The notes under the pieces are model-generated. The model ran no database searches and was not told the DNA's origin. It saw only the letters and a list, made by a program, of their open reading frames with translations. From Hymenobacter montanus (GTDB lineage Bacteria; Bacteroidota; Bacteroidia; Cytophagales; Hymenobacteraceae): DNA of 64,000 nt. Below are positions 16,570 to 25,547 of the stretch, piece by piece. The first letter of the stretch is position 1. The number at the start of each line of letters is the position of its first letter. A program made the position numbers and the translations under genes. The stretch is from the NCBI RefSeq assembly GCF_014699115.1, contig NZ_JACXAD010000003.1:186001-250000 (forward strand), read 5' to 3'.

Positions 16570-17574
16570 TCAGAACGTGACCTTCTGAATGGCAAACTGC
16601 GTAACAGGCGGGTTCTGGCCGCTGAGCAGCGCCCCAATGTGCGACTGTAGCACATACACGTCAGCACCGCGGCGGGCCATGGTGGTAGGGAAGACATCGC
16701 CAGTGGCGAAGGTGCCGGCCGCGGTGGCGGTGGTCCAGCCGTCGGTAGTGCGCATTCGAAACACGGTGTTGGTGGGCCTATTGGCCGACACTAGCAGGGT
16801 GTTGTTATCGCTTAATAGTAGGCCGTCGGCACTGGCGAGCACCTGAGCGGTAGCCACGCGGGTGAAGGCCGTGGGGTTAGCCAAGGGCACTTTGTACAGT
16901 GTGCCGTCGTCGTACTTGCCGACCAGCAGGTAACCGTCGGGATGGAACACAATGCCATTAAGGCCAAAGGAACCAGCTGGGGCAGCCAAGCGACTATCTT
17001 CTAAGAAAACACTAGCCGTGCCCTGGGCATCGATTTTATAGATGATGGGCGCGAAACTATCGGTCACGTAGGCGTTGCCCTGGTTATCCGCGGCAACGTC
17101 GTTGGCAAAATGCGGCAGGTTGGGGCGCAGGCTGCTCAGGTCGACGTAGGCTAAGCGCTGGCCGGTGCTACGGTTGTAGCTGGCCAGGGCCGCCAGCTTG
17201 CCTTGGGTAGCAGTGGCGGTGCGGCTGCCAGCGCCGGGGTCGGCTATGGCGACCAAAAGACGGTTGCGGGGTACGTCCAGGAAAAGGCCGGTGGTGCTAA
17301 CCAACTGCGCATCGTCGGCAAAGGCCGAGTAAGTCCCATCGTCCTTTACCTGCCCGACAACTCCGGCCGTGAAGGAGCTGACCAGGAACCGGCCATTGGC
17401 CTCATCATAAGCCAGGCCTTCCGGGTAGAGCGCCGGGCGGCTGATGGTAATGGTGGCGGGTATAGCCGGCGCCGCCTCGTCGGTTTTCTTATTCGAGCAC
17501 GCAGCCAGCACGGCCAGCAGCGCCACCGACGTCGGTGCGGTAAATTGACGGAACAAAGGAAGGGTTCGTTTCAT
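16570..17574 (-). CDS. SMP-30/gluconolactonase-like beta-propeller lipoprotein
   Basis: A predicted lipoprotein with signal ending LLAVLAAC (Cys26) and a mature domain of repeated beta-propeller blades. Examples are PEGLAYDEANGRFLVSSF, NDVAADNQGNAYVTDSF and NGIVFHPDGYLLVGKYDDG, the NHL/SMP-30 pattern. Members bind sugars or lactones or act as lactonases, but the metal ligands cannot be placed reliably here, so an enzymatic role is open. 334 aa fits one six-bladed propeller. It is probably anchored in the periplasm or outer membrane. Confidence 0.75.
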   Translation of the reverse strand: MKRTLPLFRQFTAPTSVALLAVLAACSNKKTDEAAPAIPATITISRPALYPEGLAYDEANGRFLVSSFTAGVVGQVKDDGTYSAFADDAQLVSTTGLFLDVPRNRLLVAIADPGAGSRTATATQGKLAALASYNRSTGQRLAYVDLSSLRPNLPHFANDVAADNQGNAYVTDSFAPIIYKIDAQGTASVFLEDSRLAAPAGSFGLNGIVFHPDGYLLVGKYDDGTLYKVPLANPTAFTRVATAQVLASADGLLLSDNNTLLVSANRPTNTVFRMRTTDGWTTATAAGTFATGDVFPTTMARRGADVYVLQSHIGALLSGQNPPVTQFAIQKVTF

Positions 17575-18513
17575 GATAGAAGAAAGTAGAGGGTGGTCAA
17601 CTTTGATTAGGGGCCGGAGGCATAAGACTGAAATAGGCCTCCGGCGGTGCAGGTTAAGTGGAGCCGGAAGGGCAGCCCATGGTGGATGGCCCCGAGCGCT
17701 TTCAGCCAGGTTTTAAGCAGGAGGGAACGATGTGGCCGAGCTGGACGGCGGCTTTTCCTCGTCGGTGGGGGTGGAGCCAGCCTTGCCCTTTATCGGCACT
17801 CGCCATTTTAGCCGCGCAGTCGTGCGGGTTCACGCGCTAGGACGCGAGAGAATTGGTGATTTTCTGCTGGGTCGTGGCGCCGGCCCCGAAGCAGATACTC
17901 ACTGGGTGGGTCAGCTGGTCAGATTGTCGCCGGCCATGGGTGACTTGCTGCCCCGCGGACTGAAGAAGTCAGCGGATAACCGAGCTCGGGCAGCATGGCC
18001 CACGGGTAACTGCCCTGAGACAGCTGGTAGCCGGTCGGCTGGCCGATATCGCTCTTCCGGCGTTGGCTGGTAATAACAAAATAATACTCGGGAGCATTCA
18101 GGGTAGAGCTTTGTGTCTGCTAAAGCCAGCGAAGCTGCTGCCGCGCCGGGCGTCCCCGGTTTAGCAAGTCAAGGGTCCGCGGGGTGCTTTGACTGGACAA
18201 ACCTACGAGCCGCGCTTACCGAAGTAAAATCAGGTGTTTTATGGGTTCCCATAAGGAAATTTATAACGGACAAATGCGGGCTAACCGGCTTCGACGAGGG
18301 GCATAATAATGGCGACACCCCTTGGTGCCCGTAAGTATCGTGATGGGCCTTAGCCCGAACGCGCAGCCAGCCCGGTGTGGTGGGCAAAGACTACCTATAC
18401 CGGAATGCGGGTTGGGTTACCTTTGGCATTTGCCCTGATATATGAACCGTTAGAAAGGGTAAGCGGGACCCTGTTACCTTTGCCGGGTTTCTAATTTGCT
18501 CCCCCTCCCGTCC
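17575..18513. other. 940-bp gene-poor region
   Basis: It lies between the divergent SMP-30-like gene and the E1 gene. Open frames occur on both strands (for example 17732-18073 plus) but have no recognisable motif, no signal peptide and no ribosome site. It may hold a decayed gene. A likely promoter box for the E1 gene lies at its right end. Confidence 0.4.
18475..18482 (+). promoter_or_regulatory. Probable -7 box of the E1 gene
   Basis: TACCTTTG matches TAnnTTTG and lies 32 bp before ATG 18514. It supports the ATG start over the TTG at 18496. No clear -33 TTG was seen. Confidence 0.45.
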
Positions 18514-20577
18514 ATGACTCCTGCCACCGTTGCCCTGCAATTCGACCGCCACGACCACTCCAACGAAATCCTGCTCCACCTCTACCAGCACCTGCTGCGC
18601 CCGCGGCTGATTGAAGAAAAAATGCTAATTCTGCTGCGCCAAGGCAAGGTCAGCAAGTGGTTTTCCGGCATTGGGCAGGAGGCTATTTCGGTGGGCAGTA
18701 CCCTGGCGCTGGCGCCCGACGAGTACATTCTACCCCTGCACCGCAACTTGGGCGTGTTTACCGCCCGCGAAGTGCCGCTGGGCCGCCTGTTCGCCCAATG
18801 GCAGGGTAAGCGGACGGGCTACACCAAGGGCCGGGACCGTAGCTTCCACTTTGGCACCAACGAGCACCATATCGTGGGCATGATTTCACACCTGGGGCCC
18901 CAATTGGCCGTCGCCGGTGGCATTGCCCTGGCTGATGTGCTCAGCAACCAGCCCAAGGTGACGCTCACCTACAGCGGCGATGGTGGCGCCAGCGAAGGCG
19001 ATTTCCACGAGGCCCTGAACGTGGCGGCCGTGTGGCAGCTGCCCGTCATCTTCATGATTGAAAACAACGGGTACGGCCTTAGCACGCCCAGCAACGAGCA
19101 GTTTCGCTTCCGGTCCTTCGTCGACAAAGGCCCGGCCTACGGCATGGAAGCCGTGCAGGTCGATGGCAACAACGTGCTCGAAGTGTACAAGACCGTGAAA
19201 AAGCTGGCCGAAGACCTGCGCCAGAATCCGCGCCCCGTCCTGGTCGAGGCAGTCACGTTCCGAATGCGCGGCCACGAAGAAGCCAGTGGCACCAAGTACG
19301 TGCCCCAGTCCCTGATGGAAGAATGGGCAGCCAAAGACCCCGTGGAGAATTACGAAAGGTGGCTGCTCAAAGAAGGCATCCTCACCGAAACCGCTCGCCA
19401 CAGCATTCGCGAAACCATCAAGGCGGCCATTGAAGCCGGCTTGCAGGAGGCCGACGCCGTGCCCATGCCCACCCCCGACGTGCAGGAGGAACTGGCCGAC
19501 ATGTACGCCCCCGTGGCGCTTAATGCTCAGCGCTCAGCGCCTGACAACACCGACGAGTCCCCCGCAAGTCCGACCGACCCCCAACAACCAAGCACCAAGC
19601 ACCAAGCACCAAGCACCAAAGACTTGCGCTTTGTCGACGCCATTCAGGAGGGGCTGCGGCAGAGCATGGAGCGCTATCCGGAGCTGGTGCTCATGGGCCA
19701 GGACATTGCCGAGTACGGCGGGGTTTTCAAAATCACGGAAGGCTTTGTGGCCGAATTTGGCAAGGCGCGGGTCCGCAACACGCCGCTGTGCGAGTCGGCC
19801 ATCGTCGGCGTGGGCCTGGGGCTGAGCATCAAGGGCAAGAAGAGCATGGTTGAGATGCAGTTCGCCGATTTTGTGACCTGCGGGTTCAACCAGATTGTGA
19901 ACAACCTCGCCAAAAGCCACTACCGCTGGGGCCAGAATGCCGACGTGGTGGTGCGCATGCCTACCGGCGCCGGCAGCGCCGCGGGTCCTTTCCACAGCCA
20001 GAGCAACGAAGCGTGGTTCACGCACGTGCCCGGCCTGAAAGTGGTGTATCCCAGCAACCCGCACGATGCCAAAGGGCTGCTGTGCGCTGCCATTGAAGAC
20101 CCTAATCCGGTGATGTACTTCGAGCACAAGATGCTCTACCGTAGCCTCAGCGGCCCGGTGCCGACCGCCTACTACACCACGCCCATTGGACAGGCCGCGC
20201 TGGCCGCCGAAGGAGAGGAGCTAAGCATCATCACTTACGGCATGGGCGTGCGCTGGGCCCTGGAAGTGTGCGAAGAGCTCAACATCTCGGCCGATGTGCT
20301 CGACTTGCGCACCCTGCTGCCTTGGGACACGGAAGCCGTGCGCAAAACCGTGGAGAAGAACGGCCGCGTGCTCGTGCTGCACGAAGACACCCTGACCGGC
20401 GGCATCGGCGGCGAAATTGCCGCCTGGATAGCCGAAAATTGCTTCGAGTCGCTCGATGCGCCGGTGCGCCGCGTGGCTTCGCTCGACACTGCCATTCCCT
20501 TCGCCCCCCCGCTGGAAGCCGCTTTCTTGCCCCAGCAGCGGCTGCGCGAGCAAGTACAGGCTTTGCGTAACTATTAA
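18514..20577 (+). CDS. Fused 2-oxoacid dehydrogenase E1 alpha-beta
   Basis: Thiamine-diphosphate-dependent decarboxylase of a pyruvate or branched-chain 2-oxoacid dehydrogenase complex, with both E1 chains in one 687-aa protein. The alpha half (about 1-345) holds the ThDP/Mg motif from GDGGASEGDFHEA (about residue 155) to IENNGYGLST. The beta half starts near 372 (RFVDAIQEGLRQSM) with the MGQDIAEYGG and MPTGAGSAAGPFHSQ blocks and a transketolase C-terminal domain. The two are joined by a linker around residues 358-371 encoded by a tandem ACCAAGC repeat. ATG 18514 is preferred over TTG 18496 because of the promoter box at 18475. The exact substrate cannot be told; the E2 and E3 genes are not nearby. 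Confidence 0.93.
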   Translation: MTPATVALQFDRHDHSNEILLHLYQHLLRPRLIEEKMLILLRQGKVSKWFSGIGQEAISVGSTLALAPDEYILPLHRNLGVFTAREVPLGRLFAQWQGKRTGYTKGRDRSFHFGTNEHHIVGMISHLGPQLAVAGGIALADVLSNQPKVTLTYSGDGGASEGDFHEALNVAAVWQLPVIFMIENNGYGLSTPSNEQFRFRSFVDKGPAYGMEAVQVDGNNVLEVYKTVKKLAEDLRQNPRPVLVEAVTFRMRGHEEASGTKYVPQSLMEEWAAKDPVENYERWLLKEGILTETARHSIRETIKAAIEAGLQEADAVPMPTPDVQEELADMYAPVALNAQRSAPDNTDESPASPTDPQQPSTKHQAPSTKDLRFVDAIQEGLRQSMERYPELVLMGQDIAEYGGVFKITEGFVAEFGKARVRNTPLCESAIVGVGLGLSIKGKKSMVEMQFADFVTCGFNQIVNNLAKSHYRWGQNADVVVRMPTGAGSAAGPFHSQSNEAWFTHVPGLKVVYPSNPHDAKGLLCAAIEDPNPVMYFEHKMLYRSLSGPVPTAYYTTPIGQAALAAEGEELSIITYGMGVRWALEVCEELNISADVLDLRTLLPWDTEAVRKTVEKNGRVLVLHEDTLTGGIGGEIAAWIAENCFESLDAPVRRVASLDTAIPFAPPLEAAFLPQQRLREQVQALRNY
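19587..19619 (+). repeat. Tandem 7-bp repeat (ACCAAGC) inside the E1 linker
   Basis: Four full copies of ACCAAGC plus a partial fifth encode the linker between the alpha and beta halves (PSTKHQAPSTK). The same unit, on the other strand, builds the intergenic repeat at 54960-55042. Because 7 is not a multiple of 3, gain or loss of one unit would shift the frame and remove the beta half. Confidence 0.8.
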
Positions 20578-20723
20578 GGTCGAGGCTAGTCGTTGCCAGG
20601 CGGCGATCGAATACGTAAGCTGGCTGGCAATGCCCAAGGAGCAGGAGGCTGGTTGGCGTGGTTTTCGCGGTTCTTTTCCGTATCTTTCTTTGGCTTACCT
20701 TCTCTGACTTCGCCCGTTTTACG

Positions 20724-21326
20724 GTGATATACCGCTTATCCGCTATCGTTCCTCGTACCGTGTTTTGGGCGCTGCTGCTGGCAGTGCTGGGTGGCTGCAC
20801 CATTTTTCACCCCTACCGCCTCCCCACCCCCAAGCCGTCGCCAGAGTTTCTGGCTCAGCAGAAAGCGAAGAAGGCCAAGGAGAAAAAGAACCGTCAGGAG
20901 ATGCGCGAGGAGATTCGCGGGAACAAAAGGTCCTTGCTCGCGTTGGGCCGCCGCAAGAAGAAAAACGGCGATTCGGATGATGACCCTGTCGTGGAAGCAG
21001 CCACCGATGCTGCTTCCCCCACGGCGGGGCCCGCGCCGGCCAGCGCGGTAGCGCCAACCGCCGCCCCCGAAGAAGCCCGCACGCTGCCGGAGCGCGCCAC
21101 TGTGCGCTACGACAAGCAGGGCTTGATGAAAAAACCCAAGCTGATGCGGCGACGCGTCCACAAGCCCGCGGGCCAACCATTTCGCCCCTGGAAAGCCATT
21201 CGTCACTTCTTCAAGTTTAATCTCCATGCCAAGCCTAACTACAGCCCCGACCATCGGCCAGCGGCTCCCGTGCCCGCCGCCGAGCCCGATGCGGCCCCTG
21301 GCACTGCGCCTGATAGCAAGCCCTAG
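20724..21326 (+). CDS. Lys-rich lipoprotein of unknown function
   Basis: A predicted lipoprotein: hydrophobic signal FWALLLAVLGGC followed by a mature chain. The chain has a strongly charged stretch (KAKKAKEKKNRQEMREE), an Ala/Pro-rich middle and a basic segment (LMKKPKLMRRRVHKP). I place the start at GTG 20724, which gives a compact signal peptide; an upstream GTG at 20658 is also possible. It resembles other small basic exported proteins of these bacteria, with no known domain. The 3' end overlaps the next gene by 38 bp in another frame. Confidence 0.6.
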   Translation: MIYRLSAIVPRTVFWALLLAVLGGCTIFHPYRLPTPKPSPEFLAQQKAKKAKEKKNRQEMREEIRGNKRSLLALGRRKKKNGDSDDDPVVEAATDAASPTAGPAPASAVAPTAAPEEARTLPERATVRYDKQGLMKKPKLMRRRVHKPAGQPFRPWKAIRHFFKFNLHAKPNYSPDHRPAAPVPAAEPDAAPGTAPDSKP

Positions 21327-21621
21327 CGCCTTGCTGGCCTTAGGACTACTGCTGGGAAGTACTCAGGCTGCCAATGCCCAAATCGTGCCCCAGAAACCGG
21401 CCCAGGTGAAAGCCGCAAACCGCCGGGCCCTGCGCGAGACCCGGCAAACCGATTCGCCTTATAAAGACAGCCACCTGGGCGTCACCGCCGACCAGCTTAA
21501 GCGCGGTGAAAGCACCCAGCCTCAGCCCGAAACCAACAAAAGCGTCAACTATCGGAAAGGCACGGCCCCGAACGTAAAAGGCCCCGGGTTTCTGGGTTTG
21601 CGGCGCAGAAAGAAGGTTTAG
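21289..21621 (+). CDS. Small secreted basic protein, 110 aa
   Basis: A signal peptide (LALRLIASPSALLALGLLLG...ANAQ) is followed by a short basic chain ending LRRRKKV. ATG 21289 is chosen because the signal starts there. It overlaps the end of the upstream lipoprotein gene by 38 bp, suggesting coupled translation. The mature part (NRRALRETRQTDSPYKDSH) has the same flavour as the small secreted proteins near 11-12.7 kb but not their APGxPV block. The function is unknown. Confidence 0.55.
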   Translation: MRPLALRLIASPSALLALGLLLGSTQAANAQIVPQKPAQVKAANRRALRETRQTDSPYKDSHLGVTADQLKRGESTQPQPETNKSVNYRKGTAPNVKGPGFLGLRRRKKV

Positions 21622-21646
21622 CCAGCCTTAGCGGTATTTACGCCGC

Positions 21647-21654
21647 TACTTTTG
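21647..21654 (+). promoter_or_regulatory. Possible -7 box upstream of ytxJ-like gene
   Basis: TACTTTTG fits TAnnTTTG. It is 164 bp upstream of the start at 21818, so a long leader would be needed. Confidence 0.3.
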
Positions 21655-21817
21655 AATGACTTTGCGGGCATTCGATGTTGTAGCGCTGTCGTTCCTTATT
21701 CACCGCTTGGTTAGCCTTGGCACGCTATGGTCCGTAACGATTGTTGCCGGTGCTGCCACGACCATGAGCCCGCTAGTCTTCGGCCATCGTTCCCTGCTAA
21801 CTGCATAAATTATTGAA

Positions 21818-22168
21818 ATGTCCACCCCCTGGCTTCCCCTCACCCAACCCGAACAGATAACCGACCTGGCCCAGGCTTCGCACGAGCGGCCGGTACTTAT
21901 CTTTAAGCACAGCACTAGCTGCTCCATCAGTGCGGCCGCTAAAAGCAAGATTGAACGCCAATGGGCCAATAGCGGCCTCACCAACGTTCCCATTTATTAC
22001 CTCGACTTGTTGCGTTTTCGCCCGCTTTCGGCTCAGATTGCTGAGCAGTTCGGTGTTCGCCATGAGTCGCCTCAGCTCCTGCTCATCCAAGACGGCAAAT
22101 GCCGCTACGATGCCTCGCACATGGGTATTCGCCTCAGCGATGTATCAGATAGGGTGATGAAAGACTGA
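21818..22168 (+). CDS. ytxJ: YtxJ-like monothiol redox protein
   Basis: A small thioredoxin-fold protein of the YtxJ family (DUF2847), linked to bacillithiol-based redox control in Firmicutes and many Bacteroidota. The single conserved cysteine is Cys35 in KHSTSCSIS, a monothiol TxxCxxS type of motif. The fold continues with YYLDLLRFRPLSAQIAE and the cis-Pro segment HESPQLLLI. 116 aa is the usual length. It is cytoplasmic. The convergent OsmC-family neighbour also points to thiol or peroxide defence, although the two are on opposite strands. Confidence 0.85.
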   Translation: MSTPWLPLTQPEQITDLAQASHERPVLIFKHSTSCSISAAAKSKIERQWANSGLTNVPIYYLDLLRFRPLSAQIAEQFGVRHESPQLLLIQDGKCRYDASHMGIRLSDVSDRVMKD

Positions 22169-22193
22169 AAGACAGATCTTTAGCTCGACTGCC

Positions 22194-22604
22194 TTATTGC
22201 TCGTAAGTAAATACCAGGTTTTGCTTGATGTCCGGGTGCAGGCTCAGCGCTACCGGGCAGGTAGCAGCCGAGCGCTCCAGCAAGGCCCGATCTGCTGCCG
22301 ACAGGGCTGCGGGAAGGGTAAAAGTCACGTCAATCTGCGCAATGCGGCGCGGCGCTTCCGCACTCATGTGCTTCCGCACAACAAAAGTGCTGTCGACCAG
22401 GTTTAACTGGCGACGCTCGGCCACGATGCCCATGATGGTCATCATGCACGAGCCGAGTGCCGCGCTTACTAAATCAGTAGGCGAGAAAGCTTCGCCCCGG
22501 CCGTGGTTGTCGGTGGGCGCATCGGTTTGGACGACGTTGCCTGAGGCTACGTGGGTGGCTTCGGTCCGGAGTTGGCCCAGGTAGCGGGCAGTAGCGGTGT
22601 TCAT
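22194..22604 (-). CDS. OsmC-family peroxiredoxin
   Basis: A cytoplasmic OsmC/Ohr-fold protein that reduces organic hydroperoxides with two cysteines. Both are visible: Cys53 in ALGSCMMTIMG and Cys116 in SAATCPVALSLHP. The N-terminal beta strands and the FSPTDLVSAALGSC helix are typical of the YhfA/OsmC branch rather than Ohr. ATG 22602-22604 is the start; a TTG codon lies just before it. It ends 26 bp from the YtxJ-like gene, tail to tail. Confidence 0.9.
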   Translation of the reverse strand: MNTATARYLGQLRTEATHVASGNVVQTDAPTDNHGRGEAFSPTDLVSAALGSCMMTIMGIVAERRQLNLVDSTFVVRKHMSAEAPRRIAQIDVTFTLPAALSAADRALLERSAATCPVALSLHPDIKQNLVFTYEQ

Positions 22605-22711
22605 CAAGTCAGAGAGTTACCTTTACGAGGTTGTTTCTTGGTTAGCTAATTTACGTACTACTTAGTGCGCCGCACGAGCGGCAATACAGTTGGGCTCCTT
22701 TTAGGTTGATT

Positions 22712-23542
22712 ATGCGTTCCCTCACTCCTCGTTTCTTTGGCTTGCTGGCAGCTGGTTTGCTGGCCGGCGTCACTGCGTGGGCCCAGGCACCCGTGCGTTC
22801 CGTCCCGATGGCCACGGCGCCTTCCGACGAGCAGTCGTACAGCAAAGAGTTCGTGTACGGCGTCAATTTTAATACCCAGGGCGGCTTGCTGGGCGGCGTG
22901 TCCGTGCGCTCGGCACGCGTACTCGACGACCGGCTGCTGCGCTTCTGGAGCATTGAGGGCGTTATGCTAAAGAATGCCAAAGAAGACCAGGTCACCTCGG
23001 TAGTGGGCGGTAGCTACATCCGGCAAAAAGTCAACTACGCCTTCGCGCTCCGGCCCTCGGTGGGCCTGCAGCGCGTGCTGTTTCGCAAGGCGGCCGATGC
23101 CGGAGTCCAGGTGAATGGCTTGGTGAGCGCGGGGCCCACCATTGGCTTGCTTATGCCTTATTACATCAGCTTCGACCGCACATATGCACAATCCGGGTCC
23201 GTGCCTAGGGTTCCCCCCAATGTGGCCACCGACGAAATCGTGAATGAGCAGTACGATCCCTTTAAACACAATCAAGAATGGGCCATTCTCGATCGCGGCC
23301 CGCTCTTCAGTGGGATTGGCGAAACCAAGATTGTGCCGGGCTTCCATATTCGGGGTGGTCTCAGCTTCGAATATGGCCGTTACCGCGAGGCTGTTACGGG
23401 TATGGAAGTAGGCTTTTTAGTGGAGGCCTATACCAAGCGCCTGCTTATTCTGAGCCCTAGTAGCTTATCCGACGCCGACGCCCTGAATCGCCAGTTCTTC
23501 CCATCGGTATATCTGACCCTTTATTTTGGCCATCGGTCGTAA
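22712..23542 (+). CDS. Exported protein, probable outer-membrane beta-barrel
   Basis: A signal peptide (MRSLTPRFFGLLAAGLLAGVTAWAQ) is followed by alternating hydrophobic/polar strands: GVNFNTQGGLLGGVSV, YAFALRPSVGLQRVLF, and a C-terminus ending in aromatic strand residues (VYLTLYFGHRS). This suggests a small outer-membrane barrel of about 10-12 strands. No named family was recognised. ATG 22712 is preferred over TTG 22706. The gene stands alone between the OsmC gene and lipA. Confidence 0.65.
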   Translation: MRSLTPRFFGLLAAGLLAGVTAWAQAPVRSVPMATAPSDEQSYSKEFVYGVNFNTQGGLLGGVSVRSARVLDDRLLRFWSIEGVMLKNAKEDQVTSVVGGSYIRQKVNYAFALRPSVGLQRVLFRKAADAGVQVNGLVSAGPTIGLLMPYYISFDRTYAQSGSVPRVPPNVATDEIVNEQYDPFKHNQEWAILDRGPLFSGIGETKIVPGFHIRGGLSFEYGRYREAVTGMEVGFLVEAYTKRLLILSPSSLSDADALNRQFFPSVYLTLYFGHRS

Positions 23543-23629
23543 AGGGCAGGTTAGTGGTTGGCAGGGAGTAGCTAAGGTCCGATAACGGGCTGAGCGGACT
23601 GCTGGGGCCGGAGCGCGGGATTCCTTGAT

Positions 23630-23637
23630 TAATTTTG
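23630..23637 (+). promoter_or_regulatory. Probable -7 box of lipA
   Basis: TAATTTTG matches TAnnTTTG. Transcription from here would start near 23644, giving an ~80-nt leader to ATG 23726 and arguing against the in-frame start at 23639. Confidence 0.45.
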
Positions 23638-23725
23638 CGTGGCTCGTTCTTCGAAACGATTTGGCTGCGAATTGCTTTTGCGTAGGGCCAACGGTTCATC
23701 ATCGGCTGCTAAACTGTCCCTGAAA

Positions 23726-24619
23726 ATGATTGATTTGCCCGTTATTCAGCCCCAAGCGGCTGCTCCTGCCCGCCCCCGGAAGCCTGATTGGCTGCGCGTG
23801 AAGTTGCCCGTGGGCGAAGAGTACGCGGCCGTACGCCGCCTCGTCGACGAGCACAAGCTTCATACTATCTGCGAGAGTGGTAATTGCCCCAACATGGGCG
23901 AATGCTGGGGGGCCGGCACGGCCACGTTCATGATTCTGGGCAATATCTGCACCCGCTCGTGTTCGTTTTGCGCCGTGGCCACTGGGCGGCCTACGGAGTA
24001 CGACCTCGATGAGCCCCGCCGCGTGGCCGAGGCCATCAAGCTCATGAAGGTGAAGCACGCCGTCATCACCAGCGTGAACCGCGACGAGCTCAAGGACCGT
24101 GGCGCCAGCGTGTGGCGCGAAACCGTGGTGCTCACCAAGCAGCTCAGCCCCAACACGACCATCGAGACCCTGATTCCCGACGTGAAAGCCAACTGGGAGG
24201 CATTAGAGGTCATGATTTCCGGAGGGCAGGAAGTGATTTCGCACAACATCGAAACCGTGGGAAGCCTCTACCGCCTGGTGCGGCCCCAGGCCCGCTACGA
24301 CCGCAGCCTGGAGCAAATTCGGCGCACCAAGCTGGCGGGCCACCGCACCAAATCGGGTATTATGCTGGGCCTGGGCGAAAAACCCGACGAGCTGTATCAA
24401 GCCATGGACGACCTCGTGGCCAATGGCCTCGACATCCTCACCCTGGGCCAGTATCTGCAACCCACCAAGCGCCACCTCGACGTGGCCGAGTTCATCACTC
24501 CCGACCAGTTTGCTCACTACAAGGAGGAAGGCCTGAAGCGCGGCCTGAAGTACGTGGAAAGTGGCCCGCTGGTGCGCAGTTCCTACCATGCCGAGCGTCA
24601 CGTGAACGTGCCGGTGTAA
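23726..24619 (+). CDS. lipA: Lipoyl synthase
   Basis: Radical-SAM enzyme that inserts two sulfurs into octanoyl groups to make lipoate on E2 and GcvH proteins. The auxiliary cluster uses Cys49, Cys54 and Cys60 ([12 protein letters not shown]) and the SAM cluster Cys75, Cys79 and Cys82 (CTRSCSFC). The conserved C-terminal RSSYHAE serine motif is present. ATG 23726 gives 297 aa, the family norm; a start at 23639 would add 29 poorly conserved residues. It stands near the fused E1 and gcvP genes, whose partner proteins need its product, though not in one operon. Confidence 0.96.
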   Translation: MIDLPVIQPQAAAPARPRKPDWLRVKLPVGEEYAAVRRLVDEHKLHTICESGNCPNMGECWGAGTATFMILGNICTRSCSFCAVATGRPTEYDLDEPRRVAEAIKLMKVKHAVITSVNRDELKDRGASVWRETVVLTKQLSPNTTIETLIPDVKANWEALEVMISGGQEVISHNIETVGSLYRLVRPQARYDRSLEQIRRTKLAGHRTKSGIMLGLGEKPDELYQAMDDLVANGLDILTLGQYLQPTKRHLDVAEFITPDQFAHYKEEGLKRGLKYVESGPLVRSSYHAERHVNVPV

Positions 24620-25072
24620 CCAACCCGTCATTCCATTTGGTTGGAGCTATTACTGAAACGTAATAAGGCTCTTGCAAATGCGGCAAGAGGTGGGGTTTGG
24701 GCATGCGGCTGAACTTGCATAGAGATAGGTTTTGGCAACGCTCGGGAAGAACGCATTGGCAGGGAGGAAAACGATTGCTAAGTCCATCGGTTTTCCTCCT
24801 TCTATGGCCAGGCGCCTGCGGATTCATTGGGGCAAGGAACGCGAGTTGTACGAGTAGTCTTCACCAAAAGCCCGCGGGACAAATCCCGGCCCGGGTCTTT
24901 GCCCAAACCCCTTCCTTTAGCCACAACCAGCGTATTCAACCGGCCGTGTTAGTCTGTTCAGTTTTCGGGGAGTTAGGTGAAAGACAGCCGCTTGTGCGTA
25001 GTCCTGAACACGCCAAATGTTACGTGAACGGGCCGGTGTAATTCCACTGTATATTAGGCCAAAAATTGCGGC
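24620..25072. other. Gene-poor region with a hairpin and an echo of the lipA 3' end
   Basis: It contains a stem GGAGGAAAAC/GTTTTCCTCC at 24771-24806. The 22 bp at 25020-25041 (ACGTGAACGGGCCGGTGTAA) nearly repeat the last codons of lipA. No coding region could be supported. Confidence 0.45.
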
Positions 25073-25459
25073 ATGGCCTTTTTTACTGCCAATGGACGCT
25101 TACGGCGTCGGAGTTATTTCTTGCGGGTGCTGGGGCTGTACGCCCTGGGAATTATCATCTATGCCACGCCAGGCCTGCTATACGCTACCGAAGTGCCGCC
25201 TACTGTGGCGGTGGCCGCATCAGTGGGTTTTATAGTGGTGATGTACTTAGTAATGGTTCAGGTTGCGCTGCGATTGCACGACCTGGACCTGCGAGCTTGG
25301 TGGTGGCTGGTCGGCTTACTGCCTGGGGTGAGCTACGTACTAGGGGCGGGGCTCCAGTTTGTTCAAGGTACCATTGGACCAAACCGTTTCGGCCCCGATC
25401 CTAAACGGCCCACCCTGCTGCCCCCATCACCCGCTGAGGAAACAGCCATTCAAGAATGA
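25073..25459 (+). CDS. DUF805 family membrane protein
   Basis: A small inner-membrane protein of the DUF805 family, function unknown. It has the family hallmarks: an N-terminal GRLRRRSYF motif, several hydrophobic helices (VLGLYALGIIIYATPG, VAASVGFIVVMYLVMVQ, WWWLVGLLPG), RLHDLDL in the middle and the C-terminal GPNRFGPDPK signature. 128 aa is the usual size. A bidirectional terminator follows 16 bp after the stop. Confidence 0.85.
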   Translation: MAFFTANGRLRRRSYFLRVLGLYALGIIIYATPGLLYATEVPPTVAVAASVGFIVVMYLVMVQVALRLHDLDLRAWWWLVGLLPGVSYVLGAGLQFVQGTIGPNRFGPDPKRPTLLPPSPAEETAIQE

Positions 25460-25474
25460 GCGTAACTATTATCA

Positions 25475-25514
25475 AGCAAAAAGGCCACTCCCGAATCGGA
25501 GTGGCCTTTTGCTT
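25475..25514. terminator. Bidirectional rho-independent terminator
   Basis: The stem GGCCACTCC/GGAGTGGCC is flanked by A and T runs. It sits between convergent DUF805 and DUF4136 genes and can serve both. Confidence 0.85.
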
Positions 25515-25547
25515 GGGCGATGTACCCATCTAGTGCAGTGCTTTCGC

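Noticed and set aside
17732..18073. A 113-codon plus-strand frame before the E1 gene
   Set aside because: No recognisable motif, no leader or promoter box; may be chance in GC-rich DNA.
24697..25041. A 114-codon plus-strand frame between lipA and the DUF805 gene
   Set aside because: Random-looking sequence that ends in the repeated lipA 3' end; kept only as an intergenic note.
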